From Kofleriaceae bacterium (GTDB lineage Bacteria; Myxococcota_A; Polyangia; Haliangiales; Haliangiaceae): a stretch of DNA of 64,000 bases. The translations under genes were made by a program, and so were the position numbers. The stretch spans positions 1-64,000 of the forward strand of contig JAGPCY010000031.1 in NCBI GenBank assembly GCA_018057825.1, read 5' to 3'. Within the stretch, counting starts at the first letter, position 1, and each line of letters opens with the position of its first letter. The notes beneath the pieces were generated by a model that was not told the origin of the DNA, made no database searches, and worked only from the letters and a program-made list of their open reading frames with translations. This document shows positions 10,014 to 20,004 of the stretch, piece after piece.

Positions 10014-10853
10014 TCACTCCCCTCGATCGACGTCGCGATGCCGGACCAGGATGTCCCACTCGTCGCCGAGCCGCCGGCGCAGCTCCTCGACGATCGCGAC
10101 CGACCGATGTCGGCCGCCGGTGCAGCCCACCGCCACCGTCACGTACAGCTTGCCTTCGGCGAGGAACTGCGGCAGCGAGAACCGCAGCAAGCTCTCGACC
10201 CGATCGATCAGCTCGCGGCCGCCGGCCGAGGCGCAGACGAAGCGCGCGACCTCGGGATCGCGGCCGTCGCGGTGGGTCAGGCTGGGCTCGAAGTACGGGT
10301 TGGGCAGGAACCGCACGTCGAACACCAGGTTGAACTCGACCGGGACCCCGTGCTTCCAGCCGAACGACACCAGGGTCACCGCCAGCCGACCGGTGCCGCC
10401 GTAGCGATCCTGGATGATGGCCTTCAGCTGGTGGGTGTTGAGGTTCGAGGTGTCGACCACCGCCGCGCCCACGCGCAGCTCAGTGATGAGCTCGCGATCG
10501 CGGCGCACGCCCTCGGTGATCTCGTCGCCCGACAGCGGGTGGCGACGCCGGGTCTCGGAGAACCGGCGGATCAAGACGTCATCGGTGGCGTCGAGGAACA
10601 TGACCTCGAGGCGGTGGCCGGCGCCGCGCAGCCGGGCCAGCTCAGCCGACCAGCCGTGCAGGTAGCGGCGCTGCCGCGAGTCGATCGCGACCGCCAGCTT
10701 GTCGGTCTGGCCGTCGCGGGCCAGGGTCTCGACCAGCTCGGTGACGAACGGCAGCGGCAGGTTGTCGATGCAGTAGAACTCGACATCCTCGAGGGCGCGC
10801 AGGGCGGTCGACTTGCCCGCGCCCGACAGTCCGGTGACAACGACGATCTGCAT
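10014..10853 (-). CDS. rapZ: RapZ/YvcJ-family nucleotide-binding protein
   Basis: A 279-residue protein with Walker A GLSGAGKST at residues 8-16, the family sequence FYCIDNLPLP, and the conserved C-terminal part with SFGWKHG and GCTGGRHRSV. In enterobacteria RapZ binds GlmY/GlmZ RNAs and controls glucosamine-6-phosphate synthase; in Firmicutes YvcJ is linked to cell-envelope metabolism. The role in myxobacteria is not established. Linkage to pts genes matches many other proteobacteria. It begins 3 nt after hprK. Confidence 0.95.
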   Translation of the reverse strand: MQIVVVTGLSGAGKSTALRALEDVEFYCIDNLPLPFVTELVETLARDGQTDKLAVAIDSRQRRYLHGWSAELARLRGAGHRLEVMFLDATDDVLIRRFSETRRRHPLSGDEITEGVRRDRELITELRVGAAVVDTSNLNTHQLKAIIQDRYGGTGRLAVTLVSFGWKHGVPVEFNLVFDVRFLPNPYFEPSLTHRDGRDPEVARFVCASAGGRELIDRVESLLRFSLPQFLAEGKLYVTVAVGCTGGRHRSVAIVEELRRRLGDEWDILVRHRDVDRGE

Positions 10854-10856
10854 CGG

Positions 10857-11824
<968 letters not shown>

Positions 11825-11825
<1 letters not shown>

Positions 11826-12286
11826 CAGTACTTGGCGTCTTCCTCGGTGATCACCGCGTACATCGCGTCGGCGTCGACGGCGTCGAGCAGGCGGCGACGG
11901 AACTGGCTGTCCTTGAAGACGCGGCTGATCCGGGCCAGGGCCTTCAGGTGGGCCCCGGTCGAGGACTCGGGCGCGACCAGCACGAAGAACAGGTAGGTCG
12001 GCTGCTTGTCCATGGCGTCGAAGTCGACGCCCGCCTGGACCCGGCCCAGGCACGCCACGATCTCGGTGACCGCCGGCAGCTTGCCGTGCGGGATCGCCAC
12101 GCCCTCGCCGATCGCGGTCGAGGCCAGGGCCTCGCGATCGACCAGCACCCGGGTCAGGGCCGCCCGATCGATGCGCGGCTGGTGCCGGGCGACGTGGGCG
12201 GCGAGCTCCTCGAGGATGGCGCGCTTGTCGGTGCCCGCGAGCGCCGGGACGATCATGTCGCGCGCGATCAGGTCAACGATCTTCAT
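11825..12286 (-). CDS. ptsN: Nitrogen-type EIIA protein
   Basis: A 153-residue PTS EIIA-2 domain. The phospho-acceptor is His67 in GVAIPHGKL. In the PTS-Ntr branch this protein receives phosphate from HPr and regulates targets such as potassium uptake and kinases instead of transporting sugar. Here it is probably the end point of the EI-HPr chain, since no EIIB/C is nearby. I chose ATG 12286 (MKIVDLIARDM); the upstream in-frame ATG at 12301 would add only five residues. It is separated from hpf by 70 nt containing a GC-rich inverted repeat. Confidence 0.94.
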
Positions 12287-12356
12287 GGCTCGTTGCGCCA
12301 CCGTACCACGGGACGCCGAGCCGCGCGGGTCCGCGGCGCCGGCCGGCCGCGCGATC

Positions 12357-12929
12357 TCACCCCGGGGTCTCGATCAGCCCGTACTTGCCGTCGTCGCGGC
12401 GGTAGACCACCGCGATCCGGCCGTCGGCGTCGGTCGAGCGGAAGACCAACACGGTGGCGTGGGCCAGGTTGAGCTGGGCGATCGCGTCCGACACCGTCAT
12501 CGGCTCGGCGTGGAACGACTCGGTCTTCTCGACCGAGTAGGCCGGCTCGGGCTCGGGCTTGACCTCGGGCTCGCCGCCGAAGGCCTCCTCGACGATCGTG
12601 TGCGACCACGGCAGCGGCTCGACGTGGTGCGGGCGGGTGCGTTGCTCTTCGACCTTGCCCTTGTACTTGCGGACCTGGCGTTCGATCTTGGCGATCACCA
12701 GATCGATCGACGAGTACATGTTCTCCGTCGTCTCGTGACCGGCGACGGTCAGGCCGTTGTGGAGCTGGAAGCTGACGTCGACCCGATGGTTGTGGCGCTC
12801 CGTCGAAAACGCGACGTGACAGGCGATGGGGTCCGGCATGTACTTACGGACCCGATCCATGCGCTCACGCGCGTAGGCCTTGAGGGCGTCCGAGGGCTCC
12901 ATGTGCCGGAACACGACCGAGAATTGCAT
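12357..12929 (-). CDS. hpf: Long-form ribosome hibernation promoting factor
   Basis: A 190-residue HPF. The N-terminal domain (about 1-100, MQFSVVFRHMEPSDALKAY) is the ribosome-binding S30AE fold. The C-terminal domain (about 130-190, with EPMTVSDAIAQLNLAHATVLVFRS) is the dimerisation domain that defines the long form and permits 100S ribosome formation without RMF. The linker is rich in Glu and Pro. It has a clear Shine-Dalgarno sequence (GGAGGCC at 12938-12932) before ATG 12929, unlike the leaderless genes nearby. It is the first gene of the pts operon, as hpf often sits next to ptsN. Confidence 0.95.
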   Translation of the reverse strand: MQFSVVFRHMEPSDALKAYARERMDRVRKYMPDPIACHVAFSTERHNHRVDVSFQLHNGLTVAGHETTENMYSSIDLVIAKIERQVRKYKGKVEEQRTRPHHVEPLPWSHTIVEEAFGGEPEVKPEPEPAYSVEKTESFHAEPMTVSDAIAQLNLAHATVLVFRSTDADGRIAVVYRRDDGKYGLIETPG

Positions 12930-12956
12930 TTGGCCTCCGAGCCGTTGTCTGGTCTC

Positions 12957-12962
12957 AGTGTA
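12957..12962 (-). promoter_or_regulatory. -10-like hexamer of the hpf-pts operon
   Basis: The - strand reads TACACT, the same hexamer seen at leaderless genes. Here it lies 27 nt before ATG 12929, leaving a short leader of about 20 nt with a strong GGAGG ribosome binding site. Confidence 0.45.
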
Positions 12963-13102
12963 ACGCCGTCGGCGCGAGCGGGAAGCCCCGCGGGCCGCGG
13001 TTCGTCAGCGGCGCGACGACGCGGCGATGACCGGTCGCCCGCGCTTCCCACCTGGCCGCGATCGGACGTACGATCACGCCGCGCGCCCGGCCTCCGCCCC
13101 GG

Positions 13103-14140
13103 TTACAGCGCCCGGGGCAAGAGCACGGTGAACTCGGTGTAGCGGCTCTCCTCGGAGTCGACGGTGATGAGCCCGCCGTGCAGCTCGACCAGGCCGCGGG
13201 CGATGTACAGGCCCAGGCCGGCCGAGTCGGGGCCGGCCGAGGTGTGGTGCTTGGCCGGCGCGACGTCGGTGAACGGCTCGAAGATGCGATGGCGATGGGC
13301 GGCCGGGATGCCGATGCCGTTGTCGCGGACCCGCAGCCGGGCCCAGTCGCCGGCGAACACCGCGGCCGGCGCGTCGTCGACCGCGACGGTGATGGCGCCG
13401 CCCTCGGGGGTGTAGCGGATCGCGTTGGAGATCAGGTTCACCACCACCTGGTGGATCTTGTCGGGGTCGGCCGAGATCGGCCGCAGGCGGGTGAGCTGGG
13501 TGGTGATGACGTGGCGCTTGTTGTCGGCCAAGGGCCGCAGCTCGGTGACCGCCTCGGCGGCGATCTCGTCGAGGCGGACCGCGGCCCGAGCCAGCCGGGC
13601 CCGCCCGGCCTCGATGCGCGAGAAGTCGAGCATCTCGTCGACCAGGCGCTTCAAGCGGTGGGCGTTGCGCTTGAGCGACGCCATCGGCCGCGCCTGGGCC
13701 TCGTCGAGGGCGCCGAACTTGCCCTCGACCAAGAGATCCAGGTAGCCGACGATCGCGACCAGCGGGGTGCGCAGCTCGTGGGCGACGATCGAGATGAACT
13801 CAGCCTTCAGCTGGCTCTGGCGTTCGAGCTCGGCGTTCTTGCGCAGGAGCTGGGCCTCGGACTCGGCGAGGGCCCGGGTCCGCTGCCGGACGATCTGATC
13901 GAGGTTGCCGGTCACCGCCTCGAGCTCGGCGCGCTTCTCCTCGAGCTCGCGGGTCCGGCGCTCGATCTGCTGCTCCATGCGCGCCGCGACCTCGAACAGC
14001 TCGGCCTGGGTCGGCTCGACCGCCCGCCGCTCGGCCCGCGCGATCAGGACGTCGATCGTCTTGCGCGCGGCCCGCAGCTCGGCGGCCAAGAGCTCGACGC
14101 CGGCCGGATCGGGGCCGCGGCCGCGGCGCTGCGGGCTCAC
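13103..14140 (-). CDS. Soluble sensor histidine kinase, partner of FIST protein
   Basis: A 345-residue kinase without membrane segments. A long coiled coil (about residues 50-115) precedes the HisKA domain with H-box [11 protein letters not shown], followed by an HATPase with N-box [10 protein letters not shown]1 DNGIGIP and G2 GLGLYIA. It should autophosphorylate on the H-box histidine. The GTG at 14140 overlaps the TGA of the FIST gene (GTGA), so the sensor input is probably supplied by the FIST protein. No response-regulator gene is adjacent. Confidence 0.9.
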   Translation of the reverse strand: MSPQRRGRGPDPAGVELLAAELRAARKTIDVLIARAERRAVEPTQAELFEVAARMEQQIERRTRELEEKRAELEAVTGNLDQIVRQRTRALAESEAQLLRKNAELERQSQLKAEFISIVAHELRTPLVAIVGYLDLLVEGKFGALDEAQARPMASLKRNAHRLKRLVDEMLDFSRIEAGRARLARAAVRLDEIAAEAVTELRPLADNKRHVITTQLTRLRPISADPDKIHQVVVNLISNAIRYTPEGGAITVAVDDAPAAVFAGDWARLRVRDNGIGIPAAHRHRIFEPFTDVAPAKHHTSAGPDSAGLGLYIARGLVELHGGLITVDSEESRYTEFTVLLPRAL

Positions 14141-15282
14141 GACCGGACCTCGCACCCGATCGCGAGGGCGACCAAGGTGTGGTTGACCAAGAGCGCCCCG
14201 AACTGCTCGCCGAAGCTATCGAAGCCGAAAAGCGGCGCGCTGGCGTAGGCGCGATCGAGGGCGCCGCGCAGGCGCTTGCGCTCGGCCTCGACGTTGCGCG
14301 CGGTGCACGAGCAGGTGAGGACGACGTCGAGAGGCCCGACCCGGGCCCGCAGCTCGTCGAGGGCGGCGGTGGTGCGGGCCACCAGATCGGTCGGTCGCAT
14401 GATCCGCAAGACCGCGCCGGCGTCGACCGCGGCCGCCACGCTCAGGTGGTCGCCGTCGACGTCGCGGATCGACCGGACGTAGGGCCGGCCGTCGATGTAG
14501 ACCGCGAACGGGTACTCGGCGACGAGCTGGTGATCGAGCGGGCCGACCGCGCCGAGCGCGCGGATCCGCGCCAGGTAGCGCGGCGCGGCCGGGAAGCCAT
14601 CGAGCTCGGTGATGAGCCGACGCGCCGGATCCGCGCCGGTCACGACCACCCGCTCCTGGGTCGGCGTCATGTGCTCGCACATGACGACATCGAACCGGCG
14701 CTCGGTGGCGAGGAGCACGACCAGGCCGGCGTCGCGCCACGCGCGACCGTCGACGAAGATCGCCGAGCGGCCCGGGGTCAGGCGGGTCTCCGACGACGAC
14801 CCGCCGACCATGCCGATGCGCGGCGCCGCCGCGGCGGTGCCCAGGCAGAAGCCCTCGGCAGCGGTCGCGCGGCCGTCGACCAGGGCGAAGCCGACGTGGC
14901 GCTCGCGGTCGAGCTCCTCGAGGGCGAGGCCGAGTTCGGCGGCGGCAGCGGCGGTCGCGGCGCGCCCGGCCGACAGCGGCCCGGCGGTGAGGCCGGTGGC
15001 CAGCCCGAGGCCGACCCGGACCGCCGGCGGCGCCAGCACCAGGGCGACCGCGGTGCCCTCGAGGGTGGCCCCGGCCAGCTCGCGCTCCGTGGTGCAGCCG
15101 ACCACCCGGGCCGGGGCCAGCGCGGCGGCCAGCGCCGGGGCCACCTCCTCGGGATCGAGCCGACTGGAGACGAAGACCAGCACCACCGCGCCCGGCCCAG
15201 GCGCCAGCCGGGCCCGCAGGTCGGCGGCGAGCTGGCCCACCGACTCGGCCGGGACCACGCAGCGCGGCAGCGGCTCGCTCAC
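14137..15282 (-). CDS. FIST-domain sensory protein
   Basis: A 381-residue soluble protein with FIST N- and C-terminal domains. Recognisable points are the [12 protein letters not shown] strand-turn, [12 protein letters not shown] in the middle, and the C-terminal end [40 protein letters not shown] (read as separate short stretches). FIST domains are predicted to bind small ligands such as amino acids and usually occur fused to or next to signalling modules. Here the downstream gene is a histidine kinase in GTGA overlap. The start is probably GTG 15282; no good ribosome binding site is visible. Confidence 0.85.
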   Translation of the reverse strand: MSEPLPRCVVPAESVGQLAADLRARLAPGPGAVVLVFVSSRLDPEEVAPALAAALAPARVVGCTTERELAGATLEGTAVALVLAPPAVRVGLGLATGLTAGPLSAGRAATAAAAAELGLALEELDRERHVGFALVDGRATAAEGFCLGTAAAAPRIGMVGGSSSETRLTPGRSAIFVDGRAWRDAGLVVLLATERRFDVVMCEHMTPTQERVVVTGADPARRLITELDGFPAAPRYLARIRALGAVGPLDHQLVAEYPFAVYIDGRPYVRSIRDVDGDHLSVAAAVDAGAVLRIMRPTDLVARTTAALDELRARVGPLDVVLTCSCTARNVEAERKRLRGALDRAYASAPLFGFDSFGEQFGALLVNHTLVALAIGCEVRS

Positions 15283-15375
15283 CGCTCCATCACAGCACAG
15301 CCGGGCGGCGCTGTCGCGGCCGGTCCGGCAGCCGAAAAGTTGCCCCGGAGCGCGAGCGGTCGCTTCCATAAGGGC

Positions 15376-16323
15376 ATGGAGAAGCTCTGCAGCGTCTGCG
15401 GACAGTCGTTCCGCCCCGCCTACGTCTACCAGGTCGCCGTCACGGGGGACGGCCAGCGCGGGTACTACTGCTCGCTCGATTGCAGGAAGGACGGCCTCGG
15501 TGACGAGGCGTTCCGAGCCAAGCGCGCGCGCCGGGTCGCGGTCTTGAACCAGAAGGGCGGCACCGGCAAGACCACGACCTCGGTCAACCTGGCGGCCGGC
15601 GTCGCCGAGCGCGGCCACAAGGTCCTCCTGGTCGACACCGACGCCCAGGGCAACGTCGGGGTGTCGCTCGGCGTCGCCGGCGAGAAGTCGCTCTACCACG
15701 TGCTGGTCGAAGGCGCCGACCCGACCGAGGTCTCGGTCCCGGTGCGCAACCACCTCGACGTGATCACCAGCGACTCGACCTTGGCCGCCGCCGAGATCTG
15801 GCTGGCCCGCCAAGACCCCGCGCAGCGGTCGCGCATCATGACCAAGCGCCTGAACCTGATGCAGGTGTCGCGGCGCTACGACTACGTGATCATCGACTGC
15901 GGCCCGTCGCTCAACCTGCTCAACCAGAACGCGCTGTCGTACGCCGATGAGGTCGTGATCCCGGTGACCTGCGACTACCTGGCGCTGGTCGGCGTCAAGC
16001 AGGTGCTGCGGACCATCAAGGACGTCGAGCGCCACCTCGGCCACGCGGTCCGGGTGTCGGCGGTGCTGCCGACCTTCTACGACGGCCGGACCCGCCTGGC
16101 CCGCGAGGTCTACGAGACCCTGCAGGGCCACTTCAAGCAGAAGTGCCTCGACCCGATCCGCATGAACACCAAGCTCGCCGAGGCCCCCAGCCACCGCAAG
16201 AGCATCTTCGAGTACGCGCCGCAGTCGCACGGCGCGGCCGACTACAACCGCGTCGTCGACTGGCTCCTGGCCTCGACGGCGACGCACCACCAGACGACCG
16301 GCGACGCCACGGTCGCCGCGTGA
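15376..16323 (+). CDS. ParA-family ATPase with N-terminal zinc-finger
   Basis: A 315-residue protein. Residues 1-35 hold CSVCG and YCSLDC, a CxxC/CxxxC pair that should bind zinc. From residue 53 follows a complete ParA/MinD-type ATPase: [14 protein letters not shown] (deviant Walker A), VDTDAQGN (Walker A'), IIDCGPSLN (Walker B). It has no N-terminal HTH, so it is not a plasmid type Ia ParA. The role may be positioning of a cellular cargo on the nucleoid rather than plasmid partition. The next gene, 7 nt downstream, is a small ribbon-helix-helix-like protein and the likely partner. Confidence 0.87.
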   Translation: MEKLCSVCGQSFRPAYVYQVAVTGDGQRGYYCSLDCRKDGLGDEAFRAKRARRVAVLNQKGGTGKTTTSVNLAAGVAERGHKVLLVDTDAQGNVGVSLGVAGEKSLYHVLVEGADPTEVSVPVRNHLDVITSDSTLAAAEIWLARQDPAQRSRIMTKRLNLMQVSRRYDYVIIDCGPSLNLLNQNALSYADEVVIPVTCDYLALVGVKQVLRTIKDVERHLGHAVRVSAVLPTFYDGRTRLAREVYETLQGHFKQKCLDPIRMNTKLAEAPSHRKSIFEYAPQSHGAADYNRVVDWLLASTATHHQTTGDATVAA

Positions 16324-16330
16324 GGTCGCC

Positions 16331-16642
16331 ATGAAGGAAGACAAGCTGCTCGCCCACGATCCCCTGGCCGACGCCGAGGCGATCCTGCGCGAGGACTTCT
16401 ACGGTCGGGCCGCGCCCGGCGAGGCCGCGCCGCGCAAGCGCCGAGGCGACGCCGCCGCCGCGCCGCGCCCGACCCACTACAAGGTGATCTGCATCTCGAT
16501 GTACACCCGCGACATCGAGGAGCTCGACGCCAAGGTGGCCGAGCTGAAGCGCCGGGGCTGGACCAAGGCCAACAAGAGCCAGCTCATCCGGCTGGCCCTC
16601 GCCCAGCTCGACCTCGACAGCCTGCCGGTCCCGCGGCAGTAG
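16331..16642 (+). CDS. Small ribbon-helix-helix-like protein, likely ParA partner
   Basis: A 103-residue protein. The basic, disordered N-terminal half ([12 protein letters not shown]) may stimulate the ATPase, as basic N-termini do in other ParA partners (inference). The C-terminal half, [18 protein letters not shown] and [17 protein letters not shown], has the strand-helix-helix pattern of CopG/Arc-like DNA-binding proteins. It follows the ParA gene by 7 nt, so both are in one transcript. Its TAG stop is followed directly by repeat R4. Confidence 0.75.
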   Translation: MKEDKLLAHDPLADAEAILREDFYGRAAPGEAAPRKRRGDAAAAPRPTHYKVICISMYTRDIEELDAKVAELKRRGWTKANKSQLIRLALAQLDLDSLPVPRQ

Positions 16643-16643
16643 C

Positions 16644-16893
16644 GGTCTCCTCGGCCTCGGACTCGGACTCGGTCTCGGCCTCGGACTCGGACTCGGACTC
16701 GGCCTCCGCCTCGGACTCGGGATCGGGTTCGGGTTCCGGTTCCGGTTCCGGCCTCGGTCTCGGTCTCGGCCTCGGCCTCGGTCTCGGCCTCCGCCTCGGT
16801 CTCGGACTCGGTCTCGGTCTCGGCCTCGGTCTCGGCCTCGGTCTCGGACTCGGTCTCGGCCTCCGCCTCGGCCTCGTTCTCGGCCTCCGCCTC
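16644..16893. repeat. Hexanucleotide repeat tract R4 (longest)
   Basis: About 42 units of CTCGGT/CTCGGC/CTCGGA/CTCCGC, interrupted by a degenerate GGGATCGGGTTCGGG/GGTTCCGG block like the one in R1. It fills the 261-bp gap between convergent stops at 16642 (+) and 16904 (-). The - strand would read as Glu-rich (EAET) dipeptides, but no start or gene context supports a protein. Confidence 0.95.
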
Positions 16894-16903
16894 CCCCGCC
16901 CGC

Positions 16904-18424
16904 CTAAAACTCGCGGCCCAGGCCGAGGGTGAGCACATGGTTCAGATCGGTGCGCGTGGCCTCGGTGACCCCGGTGATCCGGTTGGACTCGCCCGACCAG
17001 CTCGTCTTGCGGTAGCCGAAGCGATAGCCGGCCTCGAGGTTCCACGCGCCGCGCCACGCGTAGGCGCCGGCCAGCGCCAGGGTCGCGCCCATCGCGCCCT
17101 CGAGATCGCCGTCCTCGTTGTTCTCGGTCTGGCTGCGGGTGCCGGGATAGATCAGATCGAGCGACGCCCGAGCTCCGATCTTCGGCGTCACCTGGGGCAT
17201 GGTCACCCCGACCCCGAGCGACGGACCGCGGAAGGTCTCCGACGGGATGCTGGCCGCGTTCATCAGGTTGGCGATCGAGGTGATGCCGACGTGGTAGCCG
17301 AGGCGCCCCCACACCACGGTGCCGCGGCGATCGTGGAGGTCGTAGCCGCCGACCACGCGCAGGTCGACGTCGTGGGTCTTGAAGCCGATGTCCTCGTCGG
17401 CGAACCGGATGCCCGGGGTCGACCAGCAGCCGAGGTACTCGACGCCGCCGCCCAGGTAGTAGTCGCGCTGGTAGGCGTAGACCACCTCGACGCCCAGGTT
17501 GACGCTGAGCGCGGTGGGATCGACGGCGTAGTTGGCCGGCGGGTTGGTCGCGGTCTCGGGGCCGTTGCTGTTGAAGCGGCCGCCGAGGGACGCGAAGCCG
17601 ACCCGGGCCTTGGTCGCGATGACCCGCGGCCGCCGCGCCGCGCCGCGATCCTCGACCACGAAGTCCTCGACCGCCTCGGTCGAGACGTAGCCGGCGTCAT
17701 CGCCGAACTCGACCCGGGTCCAGGTGTCGCCGCGCTCGAGCACGGTCAGCTTGGCGCCGCGCCGGAGGGTCCGGGTGGCCTTGGCCTTGCGCGACGCCCG
17801 CGGATACAGGCTGACCTTGGAGGCGATCACGACGACCATATCGGGGGCCTCGGGCTCGACCTCATCGTCGTCGCCGCCCTCGTCGTCGTCGCCCTCGTCG
17901 TCGTCGCCTTCGTCGTCGCCTTCGTCGTCGGCGGTGCGGCGAGGCTTGGCCGGCTTGGCCGGCTTGGTCGGCTTGCGCGGCCGGACCTCGGGCTCGTCGT
18001 CATCACCCCCGCCATCGCCGCCGTCATCATCGTCTCCCACATCGACCGCGTCGGCGCCGACCCGGTCGTCCGGGGCGCTCGAACCCCAGCCCCGGCGCTG
18101 CGACCGGCCATCGACGAAGGGCCGGCGGCGGGTGTTGCGCGGCACGTCGTCGTCGCCGTCGAGGGAGGTCACCGTGGAGCGGGTGATCCAGCCAGTGCGG
18201 CCGTTGACCCGGACCTTGAGCCAGCGGCCGTCGCGCTTCAGCACGGTCAGGGTCGTGCCCTCGGCGACCTTGGTCACGACCGCCGATTGCTCGCCGATCT
18301 CGCGGTACACCTTGGTCGTGTCGGTGGTCTGGACGCGCTCGGCGGCGGCGCCGCCGGCCAGGGCGGCCACGCCGGCCAGGGCGAGGACGAGCCGGCGGAC
18401 GGCTCGTGCGGGATCGACACGCAT
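16904..18424 (-). CDS. SH3-domain / acidic linker / outer-membrane beta-barrel protein
   Basis: A 506-residue exported protein with a signal peptide ending near AAAERVQ. Two bacterial SH3-like domains follow (about residues 35-90, with [21 protein letters not shown], and about 195-260, with [21 protein letters not shown]). They are separated by a very acidic Asp/Glu/Gly linker and a Pro-Lys stretch ([11 protein letters not shown]). The last 230 residues have alternating aromatic strands and end in Phe (LGLGREF), as outer-membrane barrels do. It may tie the outer membrane to peptidoglycan through the SH3 domains; this is inference. The gene converges on the ParA pair. Confidence 0.78.
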   Translation of the reverse strand: MRVDPARAVRRLVLALAGVAALAGGAAAERVQTTDTTKVYREIGEQSAVVTKVAEGTTLTVLKRDGRWLKVRVNGRTGWITRSTVTSLDGDDDVPRNTRRRPFVDGRSQRRGWGSSAPDDRVGADAVDVGDDDDGGDGGGDDDEPEVRPRKPTKPAKPAKPRRTADDEGDDEGDDDEGDDDEGGDDDEVEPEAPDMVVVIASKVSLYPRASRKAKATRTLRRGAKLTVLERGDTWTRVEFGDDAGYVSTEAVEDFVVEDRGAARRPRVIATKARVGFASLGGRFNSNGPETATNPPANYAVDPTALSVNLGVEVVYAYQRDYYLGGGVEYLGCWSTPGIRFADEDIGFKTHDVDLRVVGGYDLHDRRGTVVWGRLGYHVGITSIANLMNAASIPSETFRGPSLGVGVTMPQVTPKIGARASLDLIYPGTRSQTENNEDGDLEGAMGATLALAGAYAWRGAWNLEAGYRFGYRKTSWSGESNRITGVTEATRTDLNHVLTLGLGREF

Positions 18425-18651
18425 GGCCGTATTCTCCTACAACCCGCGTGCCGAGGCTCGCGCGATGCCGCGCTTCTGGGCCAACCGGCTGATTTTGCTT
18501 GCCGGTGAGATCGGCGCCCCCAGGTCCCCTGGGGCCCAGGGCTCCCAGCCGGAGGTCCAGGCGAGGTCGGTGGACCTCGGGGGAGGATCCTGGGGCACCG
18601 TTCGTATTACGCTACGGTCAGGTCGTTTGCCCGACCTACCAGGAGCCGCGC
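18425..18651. other. Intergenic region with two GC hairpins upstream of the tail-tube gene
   Basis: This 227-bp stretch has no gene. It contains a perfect 7-bp hairpin at 18518-18534 (CCCCAGG, loop tcc, CCTGGGG) and a perfect 6-bp hairpin at 18563-18578 (GAGGTC, loop ggtg, GACCTC). Neither is followed by a T tract. The sequence just before the tube gene (TTCGTATTACG at 18601) is AT-richer and may hold its promoter. Confidence 0.5.
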
Positions 18652-19593
18652 ATGCCCTCGAATACGTACAACGTCAAGCAGCGCTCGTACGCCACCTCCC
18701 GCTTCGCGGTGCAGATCGACGGTCAGGACATCACGGCCTTCGTGAAGAACGTCGAGGGCGGCCTGGTCAAGACCGACGCCGTCGAGGAGAAGGCCGGCGT
18801 CGCGAACTTCCCACAGAAGCACGCGGGGACGCGCTCGGTCGAGCCGCTGACGCTCGACATCGGCATGTGCCGCAATAGCTGGGTGCTCGAGAAGGTCAGC
18901 ACCTGCATCAACAGCAAGAAGCACGAGCGGTTCTCCGGTCAGATCGACTACGTCGATGCCAACTATGGCGCGCGCTTCACCCACCAGTTCACGCGGGCGC
19001 TGATCACCGAGATCGGGTTCCCCACGTTCGATCCGACCGCGAAGGACGCCGCGTACATCAAGCTGAAGCTGCAGCCGGAGACGGCTGACTTCGACGTCGC
19101 CTCGGGTGGCAAGATCCAGACGACGTCGTTCGCCGAGCAGAAGCTCTGGCAGCCCAACGCGTTCTACCTGGAGATCGAGCGCGGCGGCGACAAGATCGAC
19201 TGCTCGAAGGTGACCAAGATCGAGGCGATGACGGTGAAGGTCGGCACCAAGCCCGGGCCCCAGGGCCCGCGGCAACTGCCGGCCTACCTGCCGACCACGG
19301 TGCAGATGCCGAAGCTGTCGATCCACCTGCCGCTCCACGGCGCCGAGTCCGCGATCAAGTGGTACCGCGAGGCGGTCGCGGCCACCCAGTCGCTCAAGTC
19401 CGACAGCACCGGCTACGAGGCCACCGGCGCGCTGGTGTTGCTCGACGCCTCGCGCAAGGAAGAGCTGTATCGCATCACCTTCGACGGGCTGGGCCCGGAG
19501 CTGGTGACGATCGTCAAGGGCGAGGGTGGCAGCACCAACCTGAAGACCTGCAAGCTCGACATGTACGTCACGTCGATGAAGCTCGGGAGCTGA
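18652..19593 (+). CDS. Contractile-tail tube protein-like (gp19/Hcp-type), orphan
   Basis: A 313-residue protein. The N-terminal part (RFAVQIDGQDITAFVKNVEGG) matches the tail-tube fold shared by phage T4 gp19 and extracellular contractile injection systems. The C-terminal part (KWYREAVAATQ, a glycine-rich strand, then TCKLDMYVTSMKL) resembles the second half of the same fold. Usual gp19 proteins are about 140-170 residues, so this one has a large insertion or a duplicated tube fold, as ring-doubling proteins do. The start is fixed by AGGAG 6 nt before ATG 18652. No sheath, baseplate or ATPase gene is near, so it is an orphan or belongs to a distant locus. Confidence 0.7.
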   Translation: MPSNTYNVKQRSYATSRFAVQIDGQDITAFVKNVEGGLVKTDAVEEKAGVANFPQKHAGTRSVEPLTLDIGMCRNSWVLEKVSTCINSKKHERFSGQIDYVDANYGARFTHQFTRALITEIGFPTFDPTAKDAAYIKLKLQPETADFDVASGGKIQTTSFAEQKLWQPNAFYLEIERGGDKIDCSKVTKIEAMTVKVGTKPGPQGPRQLPAYLPTTVQMPKLSIHLPLHGAESAIKWYREAVAATQSLKSDSTGYEATGALVLLDASRKEELYRITFDGLGPELVTIVKGEGGSTNLKTCKLDMYVTSMKLGS

Positions 19594-19635
19594 CGCTCCG
19601 AGCGTCGTGGCGGGCGGGTCGTTCGAGCGGGCGGG

Positions 19636-20004
19636 TCAGCGCGCCAGGTGCCAGGCGAGGGCGCAGGCCGCGAGCCCCGCGATCAGCGTGGCGGCGACGT
19701 AGCCCACCGCCAGGCCGACGGCGCGGCGCTCGAGGAGCGCGACGGTCTCGAGGGCGAAGGTCGAGAAGGTCGTGAAGCCGCCGAGGAAGCCGACCCCGAC
19801 CACGGCCCGCCAGCGCGCGGCGTCGGGCCGGGCCGCCGCCAGCGCCACGACCAGCCCGAGGGCGGCGGCGCCGACGACGTTGACCGCCAGCGTGGCCCAC
19901 GGGAAGCGCCCCGGGCCACCGCCGATCGCCAGCGCGACCGCGTAGCGGGCCAGCGAGCCGAGACCTCCGGCGATCGCGATCGCCACCGCCAGCGACGGGC
20001 TCAT
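19636..20004 (-). CDS. crcB: Fluc/CrcB fluoride channel
   Basis: A 122-residue four-helix membrane protein of the CrcB/Fluc family. Family motifs are GGLGSLARY near the N-terminus, the pore Asn in TLAVNVVGA and GFLGGFTTFSTF. Two subunits form an antiparallel dimer that exports fluoride. No fluoride riboswitch is seen, since the gene is translationally coupled to the upstream CPBP gene (ATGA overlap at 20001-20004). Confidence 0.93.
   Translation of the reverse strand: MSPSLAVAIAIAGGLGSLARYAVALAIGGGPGRFPWATLAVNVVGAAALGLVVALAAARPDAARWRAVVGVGFLGGFTTFSTFALETVALLERRAVGLAVGYVAATLIAGLAACALAWHLAR

Noticed and set aside
16477-16938. Protein with Glu-Ala/Glu-Thr dipeptide repeats on the - strand in tract R4 (and Ser-Val/Gly-Leu versions in other tracts)
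   Set aside because: All frames of the hexamer are open on both strands, the reading frame is not conserved between tracts, and there is no start signal or signal peptide.
18652-19593. Prophage or complete contractile injection system
   Set aside because: Only a tube-like gene is present; flanking genes are ordinary chromosomal ones (outer-membrane protein, crcB).
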